Shown here: one piece after another, positions 1 through 9,508 of the stretch | How positions within the stretch are numbered: position 1 is the first letter of the stretch | Layout: every line of letters begins with the position of its first letter | Assembly (NCBI GenBank): GCA_965276955.1 | Contig: CBDIBP010000043.1 | Location: 1 to 64,000, forward strand | DNA from: JABDEZ01 sp965276955 | GTDB lineage: Bacteria; Bacteroidota; Bacteroidia; Chitinophagales; Chitinophagaceae | DNA length: 64,000 bases | Reading direction: 5' to 3' | The notes under the pieces: model-generated | What the model was told of the DNA's origin: nothing | Databases searched by the model: none | Seen by the model: the letters and a program-made list of their open reading frames with translations, nothing else | Translations under genes and position numbers: made by a program

Positions 1-1633
1 GCAGCGAGTCTGAAATGATGAATGACGAAACACCAGAGTAGTTGATGACAATATTTTTCTCTTTCAGCTTCTCGATAGCTCCGGCCAGTTTTTCATTGTT
101 CACCAGCGCCTCGTTAAGTGTTTTGCCTTCCGATACGAGGTATACACTTTGCAGCGCATATTTATTGATCTTGTTCAGCTTGGCCTCCGCTGCTTTTAAA
201 CGCGGCGGCATGTAGTTCATGGCATTCATGTCAAACTCGAACTTCACATTGTTGGCCGTAAAGCTGAATGCGATAGTGAGCAACACGATACCTATTATGA
301 TGTACTTATTGAACTCCAGGGTGTAGGAAGCCACTTTCTCTATCCAGGAGAACTGGGTCATAGTGTGATTAGCCTGCTCCTTGCGCGATGCTATGAATTG
401 CGGCAGGAATACCAGCGAGCAAAATGATGCACCTATCAAGCTAAAGGCCGCGAAAAGCCCCAGGTCTTTCAGCATTTCAGACGCCACGAATTCCAGGCAT
501 AGGAAACCGCCAATAGTGGTAAAGCTGCCCACAGTAAGTGGCAGTACCAGATCCTTGAGCACCTGCTCCACACTTTTGGTATGGCGATAGTGGTTGAAAA
601 CATGCAGTGAATAATTGACCGCTATACCCAGCACCACAGAGCCCGTGCCTAACGCTATTACCGAGATACTGCCCTTTATGAAATAGATGAGCGTAAGCGC
701 GAACAATGACCCGAACAATACCGGTATCAAAATAACAATGGGCGCACTCTTTTTGCGGAAGTACAACCCTAAGAAAACGACCAGTACCAGTACGGTGATA
801 CCTTGTGTTAATAAAGTATCGGTGCGCAGTTGCCCTGCGTTGCCGGCAAAAACAGCAGCGGAGCCAAAGTAGCTTGCTGTGGTACCTTTAAATGTATTGG
901 CACTGAGATTATGGATGATACTATCGAGCCCCTTAAGTAATACCACATTCTTCCCTGTGTTGTTGGGTGGGTAGGCTGGGGTGATGAACATGAGCAAGGT
1001 CTTATGGTCCTTGGTCATCACATAGCTATCGTACAGCTCAAAGTTCTTATCGTACTGCAGCTGCTGTAGTTTCTTTAGCCCTATAAAGGAGATGCCTACA
1101 GGGTCATTACTGATCACCGTCTTCAATGCAAATCCCGCTGGCGATGATAACGTGCGGTAATCGTATTGCAGGGTTTGTTTCACCTTTTCAGGAGCTATAA
1201 GACTGTCAATGCTCTGGTAGTCCTTTTCGGTAAGGTATATAGGCAGGCGCTGGCTTATGGCGCCAAACAGCTTCATTATCAGCTCATCATCTACCTTAAA
1301 ATTTACTTTTTTTATGTACGGCGCCAGTTGCGCCTTGTCTTGCACTTGTGTAGCAAATTCATCTGCAAAAGCTACAAGACTATCGGGCCGCTGCGCGGTG
1401 CTGTCCCTCAGCGATACCATCACTACCAGCTTGTCTATGAACTTTGAGTTCTGGAACACCTCGTTCAGCTTCTCTATCTTCCTGTCCTTGGGTATTACTT
1501 TCGATATGTCTTCTTCAAACTTTACCCGGCTCGAAAAATAGCCGAGGAAAAGAAAGGAGGCAATGAAGGAAACAAAAAAGATCAGCTTGTTCTTCGCGAA
1601 AAAATGATATATACTTATAAGGCCTTTTTCCAT
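1..1633 (-). CDS. MMPL/RND-family exporter (partial, cut by left edge)
   Basis: The reverse strand is open from an ATG at 1633 to the window edge, giving about 544 residues of the N-terminal part. It has an N-terminal membrane segment (about residues 13-30), a large soluble loop, then a block of hydrophobic helices (about 270-440) and the start of a second soluble loop. This half-repeat layout is typical of RND/MMPL transporters. MMPL exporters are regular members of flexirubin and aryl polyene loci, where they are thought to move the pigment lipid to the outer membrane. The start overlaps the end of the upstream GT2-DUF2062 gene by 19 bases, so the two are likely translated together. The C-terminal half is not visible. 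The family call is firm; the substrate is inferred from context. Confidence 0.85.
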   Translation of the reverse strand, partial: MEKGLISIYHFFAKNKLIFFVSFIASFLFLGYFSSRVKFEEDISKVIPKDRKIEKLNEVFQNSKFIDKLVVMVSLRDSTAQRPDSLVAFADEFATQVQDKAQLAPYIKKVNFKVDDELIMKLFGAISQRLPIYLTEKDYQSIDSLIAPEKVKQTLQYDYRTLSSPAGFALKTVISNDPVGISFIGLKKLQQLQYDKNFELYDSYVMTKDHKTLLMFITPAYPPNNTGKNVVLLKGLDSIIHNLSANTFKGTTASYFGSAAVFAGNAGQLRTDTLLTQGITVLVLVVFLGLYFRKKSAPIVILIPVLFGSLFALTLIYFIKGSISVIALGTGSVVLGIAVNYSLHVFNHYRHTKSVEQVLKDLVLPLTVGSFTTIGGFLCLEFVASEMLKDLGLFAAFSLIGASFCSLVFLPQFIASRKEQANHTMTQFSWIEKVASYTLEFNKYIIIGIVLLTIAFSFTANNVKFEFDMNAMNYMPPRLKAAEAKLNKINKYALQSVYLVSEGKTLNEALVNNEKLAGAIEKLKEKNIVINYSGVSSFIISDSL

Positions 1634-2850
1634 GTGCCGGTTAGCTTATGTTGTAGGGTTTGGTTCTTTCTGAATAGTTTAAGCATTGTAAAGGTCGCCA
1701 AACCAAACGCTATGGCCGCAACAAATGCAAGGGTAATGCTGCCATAAATATATTGCTCCAGGTGCTGGTGTATGGTGGATAGCGATATGTTGCGGCTTAG
1801 CGCTATGTGCGTGCTCCTGCTGCCCATCCAGTATCCCCCGGCCTTGTAGCTCAGGAAGATGATAAGCGGTATCATAGGGGGTATGCTGATGTTGGCGAAC
1901 ACCACCACTAACGCTTTATTCATTTTAAGCAGTACCGCAAAGAAAATAGCTATCATCAACTGGAAGCCCCATAATGGGATGATACCTGTAAACACCCCGA
2001 ACGCTACCGATGCGGCCTTCATCTGGTCGCTCTGGTTAGGGTCGTACAGCTGGTCTATCAGTTGCTGGCGACTTTTTTTTTTAAAGAGTGCTTTTATAAA
2101 GTCGCGTGGCTTGATGTATGCGAAAGCAATGACGACCAGGAAAGTATTTAACACACTCACGCGGCTAAAATCCTGGAATGGCCTGAAGTGAGAGATGCGG
2201 GTTTCTTTTGGCGCATAGTAAACAGTTACCGGCACCGAATCCATCTTTATTCCTTTCCAGGCTGCGCGCACTATTACCTCTATCTCAAATTCATATTTCC
2301 AGGTGTAGAAACGCATGCCTTTCAGCAGGTATAAGGGGTATAGCCTGAAACCTGATTGGGTATCAGGGCAATATATTCCTGTTTCTACCTTGAACCAGAA
2401 GTTGGAGAATTTGTGCCCGAAACTGCTCTTGCCTGGTATGGACGCCTGGTCCATATTGCGCGAACCAATGATCATGGCATCGGGTTCGGTCTCCAGTTTA
2501 TTTATAAATAGCGGTATATCCTTAACAAAGTGCTGACCGTCAGAATCTATAGTGATAGCATACTTGTATCCTTTCTCCATAGCATATTTGAATGCCTGGC
2601 GAAGCGCCCAGCCCTTGCCAACGTTAGTTGCATAACTGACTTTTTGCAGGTTGGAGAACGAATCGATAATGGATTCAGTATTATCCGTAGAGCCATCATT
2701 TACCACTATTATCTGGTGGGTATATTTACTTACATCTTCTATTACACCCGCCAGTGTACCACTATTATTATAGGTAGGAATGATGACGCATACCTTCAAC
2801 TCGTTGAACATGACGCCACACGTCTCTTCATTCATAACTTGCGGATACAT
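1615..2850 (-). CDS. GT2 glycosyltransferase fused to a DUF2062 membrane domain
   Basis: 411 residues. The N-terminal GT-A domain (about 18-240) shows the start motif CVIIPTYNN, the NDGSTD motif (about 51-56) and the metal-binding D102-x-D104 in TIDSDGQH, as in dolichol-phosphate-mannose-synthase-like family 2 enzymes. The C-terminal part (about 275-411) has two or three hydrophobic helices matching DUF2062. GT2-DUF2062 fusions are frequent in flexirubin/aryl polyene clusters, so a role in decorating or moving the polyene lipid is plausible but unproven. ATG codons at residues 6 and 14 are possible alternative starts; the latter lies closest to the conserved domain. It is the first gene of a leftward operon with the MMPL exporter. 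Confidence 0.85.
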   Translation of the reverse strand: MYPQVMNEETCGVMFNELKVCVIIPTYNNSGTLAGVIEDVSKYTHQIIVVNDGSTDNTESIIDSFSNLQKVSYATNVGKGWALRQAFKYAMEKGYKYAITIDSDGQHFVKDIPLFINKLETEPDAMIIGSRNMDQASIPGKSSFGHKFSNFWFKVETGIYCPDTQSGFRLYPLYLLKGMRFYTWKYEFEIEVIVRAAWKGIKMDSVPVTVYYAPKETRISHFRPFQDFSRVSVLNTFLVVIAFAYIKPRDFIKALFKKKSRQQLIDQLYDPNQSDQMKAASVAFGVFTGIIPLWGFQLMIAIFFAVLLKMNKALVVVFANISIPPMIPLIIFLSYKAGGYWMGSRSTHIALSRNISLSTIHQHLEQYIYGSITLAFVAAIAFGLATFTMLKLFRKNQTLQHKLTGTWKKAL

Positions 2851-2884
2851 GAAAAATAATAATACGGGTTTGTTTAAGGAAGTG

Positions 2885-2917
2885 CAAATTTATAATTTAT
2901 AGGGGAGATATGGTCAA
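2885..2917 (-). promoter_or_regulatory. Bacteroidota-type promoter for the leftward GT2/MMPL operon
   Basis: Read on the minus strand there is TTG (2917-2915), 22 bases, then TAAATTTG (2892-2885). This fits the -33 TTG / -7 TAnnTTTG consensus. The -7 lies 34 bases before the ATG at 2850. Confidence 0.6.
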
Positions 2918-3011
2918 TAATTTGAGAATATTAATAATGAAAAACCGACCTTTCATTGTGTGATACGCAACCATAAAACCTATTTACTATATTTATCGTC
3001 CTGATATCCTT

Positions 3012-4424
3012 ATGAAAACAAACCCTCAAGTTCTTTTTACTGAAAAAAGGCTACGCACGCTATCTATTGTTATTATTTTATTAGGCATAACGTTGCGGTT
3101 GGTCTTTTATTTTCAAGACCGAAGCCTATTCATAGACGAGGCAAATGTGGCACGCAATATATATGAGCGCAGTTTTAGCGCCCTTTGCCTACCGCTGAGT
3201 TACGAACAATATGCACCCCCACTGTTCTTATGGATCATTAAATGTTTTACACTCCTTTTGGGTTATGGTGAATATAGTTACCGGCTATTCTCGCTGGTGT
3301 GTGGTATAGCTACTTTATGGCTAATGTATGTAACATTAAAAAAGTATTGTTCTTACACTGTAGCATGGTATCCGCTTATTATCATGGCTACAGGGTTCAT
3401 CTATATCCGGTATTCAGCAGAGCTAAAGCAATATATGTGCGATGCGATGGTGGTACTTCTGCTTTTGATTGCTGCATTAAAGATCAGCTTTGAAAACAAC
3501 ACCAATATAAAATTTGTTGCACTGTGGGCGCTGCTGGGTTCAGTAACTATATGGCTATCTATGCCCGGTGTTTTTATGCTGGCAGGCGTAGGTGCATACT
3601 ATGCTTATATTGCACTGAGACAGAAGTTATATACTAAACTCCCGGCCCTTGTGGGCGTGGCCTTGATATGGCTGGGCCAATTTTGCCTATATTATTTCCT
3701 CATTTTAAAACCCCAGATCAATTCTGATTATTTACAAAATTGCCACAAAGATTTTTTCCTGTACCTGTTACCCACAAGTATGGCTAAGCTGGACCATAAC
3801 GCTGATGTGTTTGTAAAAGCACTATCGGCAATGGGCGGCAAGTGGACCATTCCTGAGTTCTTTCACATAATGTGCCTTGTAGTTGGCTGGGTAGTTCTTT
3901 TCCGCAAGCACACAGCTAAGGCTATATTGGTATCTGTGCCTATAGCATGCCTTGTTTTAGCTGCTTCCATCAATCAATATGCACTTACGCCCAGGCTTAT
4001 CATATTCATCTTCCCTCTTTTGCTCATCATTATCGCTGTTGGGTTTCAGCAACTTTTGCAGGTAAAGTTCGTAGCAGTAAAAGCTATATTGGTCATAGTT
4101 GCCTGTATTTGTTTTTACCTTTCTAACACTCTTGACCTCTTTTATAAACGGTATGATAATGAGCAAATAACAGAAAGTCTCAACTACCTGAAAAAAGAAC
4201 AAATTACTGGTGATCACCTATTGGTACATAACCTGGCTATGCCTGCTTATATATACTACACCACCATACACCCTAACAAAAAAGAATGGCAAGCGCAGGC
4301 CAATGCAACCTTTCTCCATTGGAATACCAATTACGATTCTTTGGCACAAGCATTCAAGGGCAGAACAGCCATGTTATATAGCTGGGCTCCCGATGATGAA
4401 TGGACGCACAACAAAATGATATAA
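3012..4424 (+). CDS. Polytopic GT-C / ArnT-like membrane glycosyltransferase
   Basis: 470 residues with about ten hydrophobic helices. An acidic DEANVARN motif follows the first helix (about residues 39-46), the position of the catalytic acidic motif in GT-C enzymes such as ArnT/PMT-type (GT39/GT83) transferases that use a polyprenyl-phosphate sugar. The C-terminal part is a short soluble tail ending abruptly. It lies between the divergent GT2 gene and the ammonia-lyase and is separated from the latter by a strong hairpin, so it may be a single-gene unit. A role in modifying the pigment or another envelope glycan is possible. Family assignment rests on topology and the acidic motif, not on a specific domain signature. 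Confidence 0.65.
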   Translation: MKTNPQVLFTEKRLRTLSIVIILLGITLRLVFYFQDRSLFIDEANVARNIYERSFSALCLPLSYEQYAPPLFLWIIKCFTLLLGYGEYSYRLFSLVCGIATLWLMYVTLKKYCSYTVAWYPLIIMATGFIYIRYSAELKQYMCDAMVVLLLLIAALKISFENNTNIKFVALWALLGSVTIWLSMPGVFMLAGVGAYYAYIALRQKLYTKLPALVGVALIWLGQFCLYYFLILKPQINSDYLQNCHKDFFLYLLPTSMAKLDHNADVFVKALSAMGGKWTIPEFFHIMCLVVGWVVLFRKHTAKAILVSVPIACLVLAASINQYALTPRLIIFIFPLLLIIIAVGFQQLLQVKFVAVKAILVIVACICFYLSNTLDLFYKRYDNEQITESLNYLKKEQITGDHLLVHNLAMPAYIYYTTIHPNKKEWQAQANATFLHWNTNYDSLAQAFKGRTAMLYSWAPDDEWTHNKMI

Positions 4425-4516
4425 AAAAATACCATAACGTACAAACTCAAAATACGGTGACAGGCGGTAAGGTTTTTATTTATACAGACCTCATGAAATA
4501 ATATTCCAATAAATAC

Positions 4517-4562
4517 ATAGTGTAGCAGATGCCGGGCAGATGCTCGGTATATGCTACACTAT
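4517..4562. repeat. Long hairpin between the GT-C gene and the ammonia-lyase
   Basis: Perfect 11-base inverted repeat (4517-4527 with 4552-4562) continued inward, after one mismatch, by a 6-base stem (4529-4534 with 4545-4550, one G-T pair). It could end transcription of the upstream gene or form a leader structure. No T run follows on the + strand, so a simple intrinsic terminator is not certain. Confidence 0.6.
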
Positions 4563-4653
4563 AAATCCAAAATATTTATCCTATTTTCGGGCATTTCGTT
4601 TAACATATTTCATTTTTTATTCCATATTTTTTGAATATTTATAATATACTTTA

Positions 4654-6195
4654 ATGGTACAGTTGGGTGGGAAAGAATTAACTATCAACGATGTCTCTAA
4701 ATTACTTTTTAACAACGAAGAACTGGTCCTGGATAATGCGGCGGTTGAAAAGGTGAACGAAAGCTATAAATTTCTGCAAGGCTTCTCGTCCAATAAACTC
4801 ATATATGGTATCAATACCGGTTTTGGGCCTATGGCGCAATACAAGGTAAGTGAAGAGAACCTGCTACAGCTGCAATATAACCTCATACGCAGTCACTCAT
4901 CGGGCGGTGGCAACCGCATGGCGCCCATGCTGGTAAAGGCATTGATGATAGCCCGGCTCAATAGTTTTATGCAGGCATATTCAGGTGTGCATACTGAGGT
5001 AATAGAGTTGCTTACCACGTTGATCAATAAAGATGTGACCCCATGCATATACGAGCATGGCGGAGTAGGCGCGAGTGGCGACCTGGTGCAGCTGGCTCAC
5101 TTGGCGCTTGTGCTGATAGGGGAGGGCGAAGTGATATATGAAGGGAACGTGCACCCGACCGCCGATGTTTTTGAGCGCCTTGGTATCAAGCCATTGTCCA
5201 TACACATCCGCGAAGGGCTGGCCATTATAAACGGTACGTCTGCCATGACGGGTGTAGGGCTGGTAAACATCATCCAAGCCCGGAAATTGTTGGAATGGTC
5301 CATCATGCTATCGGCCATGATAAACGAGATCGTTGAAGCATTTGACGACCATTACTCCTACGAGCTCAACATTGTGAAGCACCACAAGGGCCAGAACAAG
5401 GTTGCGGCCATACTGCGCGATATACTGCAGGACAGCAAAATGATACGCGACCGCAGTGAACACCTGTACAACCCAGAGAACCTGAACCAGGAAGTGTTCG
5501 TGGACAAGGTGCAGGAGTACTACTCGCTCCGTTGTGTGACCCAGATACTGGGCCCTATATACGATACCATTTTTGAAAGCGAGCAGGTAGTAGTGAACGA
5601 ATTGAACTCTGCCAATGACAACCCCATAATAGACCATGTTAATAATAACATTTTCCACGGCGGTAATTTCCATGGCGACTATGTGTCGCTCGCCATGGAT
5701 AAGCTGAAGATAGCAGTAACCAAACTATCTATGCTATCTGAACGCCAGCTCAACTACTTGCTGAACGATAAGCTGAACCAGAAATTTCCTCCATTTGTGA
5801 ACCTGGGCGTGCTGGGCTTCAACTTTGGTATGCAGGGCATGCAGTTCACCGCTACATCTACAGTGGCTGAGAACCAAACGCTGTCGTTCCCTATGTATGT
5901 GCACAGCATACCTAATAATAATGACAACCAGGATATAGTAAGTATGGGCTGCAACGCAGCGCTGCTCACTAAGAAGGTGATAGACAATACGTTCGAGGTG
6001 CTGGCCATACAAATGATGACGGTGCTGCAGGCCATAGACCACCTCAATTGCGTGGATAGATTATCTCCTAATACCAAAGCTGTTTATACAGATCTACGCA
6101 ATATATTCCCAAAGTTTGTGGAGGATATGCCTAAGTATAAAGATATGGACAATATCAGGAAGTACTTTGAGAAGTGCGACCCTACCCGGTTATAA
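4654..6195 (+). CDS. Aromatic amino acid ammonia-lyase (HAL/TAL family), pigment starter enzyme
   Basis: 513 residues, normal length for the family. The MIO prosthetic group triad A140-S141-G142 is present in GGVGASGDL, with the catalytic tyrosine in YGINTGFG (Y51) and a conserved NDNP motif. These enzymes deaminate histidine, tyrosine or phenylalanine without a redox cofactor. In flexirubin clusters the homologue is a tyrosine ammonia-lyase making 4-coumarate, the aryl starter of the polyene. The selectivity loop reads R79-S80-H81, which resembles histidine ammonia-lyases, so tyrosine use is inferred from context. No other hut genes are near, which argues against histidine catabolism. It is followed after 36 bases by fabG. 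Confidence 0.88.
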   Translation: MVQLGGKELTINDVSKLLFNNEELVLDNAAVEKVNESYKFLQGFSSNKLIYGINTGFGPMAQYKVSEENLLQLQYNLIRSHSSGGGNRMAPMLVKALMIARLNSFMQAYSGVHTEVIELLTTLINKDVTPCIYEHGGVGASGDLVQLAHLALVLIGEGEVIYEGNVHPTADVFERLGIKPLSIHIREGLAIINGTSAMTGVGLVNIIQARKLLEWSIMLSAMINEIVEAFDDHYSYELNIVKHHKGQNKVAAILRDILQDSKMIRDRSEHLYNPENLNQEVFVDKVQEYYSLRCVTQILGPIYDTIFESEQVVVNELNSANDNPIIDHVNNNIFHGGNFHGDYVSLAMDKLKIAVTKLSMLSERQLNYLLNDKLNQKFPPFVNLGVLGFNFGMQGMQFTATSTVAENQTLSFPMYVHSIPNNNDNQDIVSMGCNAALLTKKVIDNTFEVLAIQMMTVLQAIDHLNCVDRLSPNTKAVYTDLRNIFPKFVEDMPKYKDMDNIRKYFEKCDPTRL

Positions 6196-6231
6196 GCAAC
6201 AAGGAACAACAACGATATAAAAATATACAAA

Positions 6232-6960
6232 ATGAAGTGTGCATTAATAACAGGCGGATCGCGGGGTATAGGCCGGGCCATATGCTACAAGCTGGCTGCC
6301 CAGGGCTACTACGTGCTGGTAAACTACAAGGGCAATAAGGTTGAGGCCAATAAGACCTTGGCACATATAAAAGAGAACGGCGGCGATGGAGAATTGATGA
6401 GATTTGACGTATCCAACAAAGAAGACATACAACAAATATTGGGTACGTGGATAGAGGCCAGCAAGGAAAGATATATAGAAATACTGGTGAACAATGCAGG
6501 CATAAAGGACGATGGACTGCTGATGTGGATGAAGGATGAGCAGTGGGATAGCGTGATAAGGACCAACCTGGATGGCTTCTTCTATGTGACCCGCCTGGTG
6601 ATAAACGATATGCTGGTACGCAAATATGGTAGGATAGTGAATGTGGTATCCTTGTCAGGACTAAAGGGTTTGCCCGGCCAGGTGAACTACTCTGCAGCCA
6701 AGGCAGGTGTTATTGGCGCCACCAAGGCACTGGCACAGGAAGTGGGCAGGCGTGGTATTACGGTAAATGCTGTAGCCCCAGGCTTTATAAAAACAGACAT
6801 GACCGAAGGCCTGGACGAAAAAGACTTCAAAGCGCTGATACCGGTAAAACGTTTCGGGCAGCCAGAGGAAGTGGCCCACGCAGTAGCATTCTTAGCATCG
6901 CCCGAGGCCAGCTATATCACTGCCGAAGTGCTTTCTGTGAATGGTGGATTATATTCTTAA
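6232..6960 (+). CDS. 3-oxoacyl-ACP reductase (FabG-like SDR)
   Basis: 242 residues, a complete classical short-chain dehydrogenase. The NADPH-binding GGSRGIG lies at 8-14, NNAG at 87-90, and the catalytic set is N112, S140, Y153 and K157 (YSAAK). It should reduce the beta-keto group formed in each polyene extension cycle, before dehydration. The stand-alone cluster location, right behind the ammonia-lyase and before a ketosynthase and ACP, indicates a pathway-specific copy rather than the primary fatty acid reductase. I chose the ATG at 6232, which directly begins the Rossmann strand. Confidence 0.9.
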   Translation: MKCALITGGSRGIGRAICYKLAAQGYYVLVNYKGNKVEANKTLAHIKENGGDGELMRFDVSNKEDIQQILGTWIEASKERYIEILVNNAGIKDDGLLMWMKDEQWDSVIRTNLDGFFYVTRLVINDMLVRKYGRIVNVVSLSGLKGLPGQVNYSAAKAGVIGATKALAQEVGRRGITVNAVAPGFIKTDMTEGLDEKDFKALIPVKRFGQPEEVAHAVAFLASPEASYITAEVLSVNGGLYS

Positions 6961-7066
6961 CCACATAATAAAATTTAAATATATAAAAGCGTGTGATTTT
7001 CGGCATTAAATATTTTTACTAATTTTATGCCCTTCCTCAAATGTGTATTGGTCTATATATTAAGAT

Positions 7067-8287
7067 ATGAATAGAGTTGTGATAACAGGGATAGGTATCT
7101 ATTCCTGTATTGGACAAGACCTGGCTGCTGTAACGGATTCTCTTTTTAATGGGAGGTCGGGGATAATATTTGAGCCAATGCGCAAAGAGTTTGGCTACCG
7201 CTCGGGATTGACCGGGACTGTGGAAGTTCCCAATTTGAAACCCTTGCTGGACAGACGCTCACGTATCATGCTACCCGAGCAGGGAGAATATGCCTACCTG
7301 GCTACCCTGGAGGCGCTGGCCAATGCCCGTATAGATGCAGACTACATTAATGAGACCGAGGTAGGTATATTATATGGTAATGACAGCTCTGCAAAGCCGG
7401 TAATAGAATGTACTGACATCATCCGTAAGAAGAAAGATACTATGTTGGTGGGTTCAGGTGCAGTATTCCAGACCATGAACTCTACCGTTACTATGAACCT
7501 GGCTACCATATTCAAGCTCAGGGGCATCAATTTTACAGTAAGCGCAGCTTGCGCCAGTGGCTCTCATGCCATAGGACTGGGCTATAATTTTATAAGGACG
7601 GGTGTACAAGACTGTGTTATTTGCGGTGGCGCACAAGAGCTCAACCATTATTCCATGGGCAGCTTCGATGCTTTGTCTGCCTTTTCGATAATGGAAGCCG
7701 AGCCGGCAAAAGCCTCTAAGCCGTTTGACCGAGACCGCGATGGCCTTGTGCCCAGCGGTGGCGCAGCAACTGTGATACTGGAAAGCCTGGAGAGCGCCCT
7801 GAAAAGAGGTGCGCCAATATTGGGCGAAGTAATAGGTTATGGTTTCTCCTCCAATGGCGGTCACATATCCAACCCTACGGTCGATGGGCCTATCAGGTCA
7901 TTAAAAATGTCGCTGAAAGATGCCGGACTTATGGCTGCCGATATCGATTATATAAATGCACACGCCACATCTACCCCCGCTGGCGATGCCAGCGAGGCCA
8001 AGGCTATAAATGAAGTGTTTGGCCAGCACAGGCCCCATGTTAGCTCTACCAAGTCTATGACGGGCCATGAGTGCTGGATGGCCGGCGCCAGTGAGATAGT
8101 GTACTCTATGCTCATGATGCAAAACTCTTTTATTGCCCCTAATATCAATTTCGAGAACCCTGATGAAGACTCTGCCAAGCTGAACATTGCTACAAAGACC
8201 ATTGAAAAGGATATGGATATTTTCCTGTCTAACTCTTTTGGTTTTGGCGGTACCAACTCATCTTTGATCGTAAAAAAATACCGATAA
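7067..8287 (+). CDS. Beta-ketoacyl-ACP synthase (FabF-like), first copy
   Basis: 406 residues, full length for KAS I/II. The active-site triad is complete: C162 in SAACASG, H299 in NAHATSTP and H334 in SMTGHE. It condenses malonyl-ACP onto the growing chain. The gene lies 9 bases upstream of the first ACP gene, so both are probably co-translated. It differs clearly from the second, frameshifted ketosynthase at 12421. In aryl polyene systems several ketosynthases act at different stages (priming, elongation, or the resorcinol-lipid tail), so its exact step cannot be assigned from sequence. Confidence 0.92.
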   Translation: MNRVVITGIGIYSCIGQDLAAVTDSLFNGRSGIIFEPMRKEFGYRSGLTGTVEVPNLKPLLDRRSRIMLPEQGEYAYLATLEALANARIDADYINETEVGILYGNDSSAKPVIECTDIIRKKKDTMLVGSGAVFQTMNSTVTMNLATIFKLRGINFTVSAACASGSHAIGLGYNFIRTGVQDCVICGGAQELNHYSMGSFDALSAFSIMEAEPAKASKPFDRDRDGLVPSGGAATVILESLESALKRGAPILGEVIGYGFSSNGGHISNPTVDGPIRSLKMSLKDAGLMAADIDYINAHATSTPAGDASEAKAINEVFGQHRPHVSSTKSMTGHECWMAGASEIVYSMLMMQNSFIAPNINFENPDEDSAKLNIATKTIEKDMDIFLSNSFGFGGTNSSLIVKKYR

Positions 8288-8296
8288 ACTTTAGTT

Positions 8297-8554
8297 ATGC
8301 AACTTTCAGAGATCATTGAAAAAACAAACGAATTCTTAGCAGAAGAGTTTGAGATCGACGTAACAAAAATAACTCCTGAGGCCAACCTGAAGGATACCCT
8401 GGAGCTGGACAGCCTGGACTATATAGACCTGGTGGTGGTGATAGAAAGCAATTTCAATTTCAAAGTGAAGCCTGAAGATTTTGTAGGAATAGTAACATTC
8501 CAGGATTTTTACACGTATGTAGATACACGGGTGAACGTAAACCAACTGGTATAA
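8297..8554 (+). CDS. Acyl carrier protein, twin copy 1
   Basis: 85 residues with the phosphopantetheine site S39 in ELDSLDYID. It carries the acyl chain as a thioester. It differs from the copy at 9509 at only seven residues (Q2/E, V66/T and five changes in the last ten), while many silent base changes separate the genes. Its stop codon overlaps by one base (TAATG) with the start of the acyltransferase gene, a coupling that suggests this ACP feeds that enzyme. Confidence 0.93.
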   Translation: MQLSEIIEKTNEFLAEEFEIDVTKITPEANLKDTLELDSLDYIDLVVVIESNFNFKVKPEDFVGIVTFQDFYTYVDTRVNVNQLV

Positions 8555-9429
8555 TGCCTGCATGGGAAGGTAGATCTAAAGGCCCTGCCTGGGGCTTTCG
8601 GTTCTTTGTCACTGTTTTGAAGGTGGGTGGGGTAATGCCTGCCTATGTTGTGCTTAGGTTCGTGACATTTTATTATGTGCTGTTCTCCTACAGATCCACC
8701 AAAAGTGTTCTTCATTTTTTCCACAAACTGGGCTACAGTAAGGGTACATCGCTGCTGAAACTCGTACAGAATTACTACTTGTTCGGCCAAACCCTTATAG
8801 ACAAAGTAGTGATGATGTCGAGCATCAGGAACAAATTCACTTTTAACTTTGATGGCGAAGAGCACCTGTTGAAAATGGTGGAGCTGCAAAAAGGCGGCTT
8901 ACTCCTTAGTGCCCATATTGGCAACTGGGAAATAGCCGGCCACTTACTAAAACGCCTTGGTGCACCTATAAATATTGTGATGTACGATGGAGAGCAGCAA
9001 CAAATAAAAGAATACCTCGATTCTGTGACGGGCAAGCGCAGTGTGAATGTGATCGTCATAAAAAATGATACCTCGCACATTTTTAAAATAAATGCTGCCC
9101 TGCAGAACAACGAATTTGTGTGTATGCATGCAGACCGGTTCGTGGCTGGCAATAAGACCATTACTGGCAATTTCCTGGGGCATGATGCTAAGTTCCCGTT
9201 AGGGCCTTTCATTCTGGCAGCCAAGTTCAAGGTGCCGGTATCTTTTGTTTTTGCTATGAAGGAGAGCAGCACGCACTACCATTTTTTTGCTACGCCCCTC
9301 AAAGATTATTCATCATTGCCCAAAGATGTGGTGACCCAGCAGATACTTAACGACTATATAACAGAGATGGAAAGCAAAGTGAGGCAGTACCCGGAGCAAT
9401 GGTATAATTATTACGATTTTTGGCAATAA
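8554..9429 (+). CDS. Lipid A biosynthesis-like acyltransferase (LpxL/HtrB family)
   Basis: 291 residues with an N-terminal hydrophobic segment (about 15-45) and the HxxxxE catalytic motif H121-x4-E126 in HIGNWE. Relatives move acyl chains from ACP to lipid acceptors at the inner membrane. LpxL-like enzymes occur throughout aryl polyene and flexirubin loci, where they probably join the aryl polyene acid to its lipid or resorcinol partner. The start codon overlaps the ACP stop by one base, and a second ACP gene follows, so the enzyme is framed by two carriers. Confidence 0.87.
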   Translation: MPAWEGRSKGPAWGFRFFVTVLKVGGVMPAYVVLRFVTFYYVLFSYRSTKSVLHFFHKLGYSKGTSLLKLVQNYYLFGQTLIDKVVMMSSIRNKFTFNFDGEEHLLKMVELQKGGLLLSAHIGNWEIAGHLLKRLGAPINIVMYDGEQQQIKEYLDSVTGKRSVNVIVIKNDTSHIFKINAALQNNEFVCMHADRFVAGNKTITGNFLGHDAKFPLGPFILAAKFKVPVSFVFAMKESSTHYHFFATPLKDYSSLPKDVVTQQILNDYITEMESKVRQYPEQWYNYYDFWQ

Positions 9430-9508
9430 AATAAAGTAGATCTTGTATTTTTACGCACCTAAGAACCTCATATTTAACCCTTAAGAAATAAAGATATAAT
9501 CAATAATT

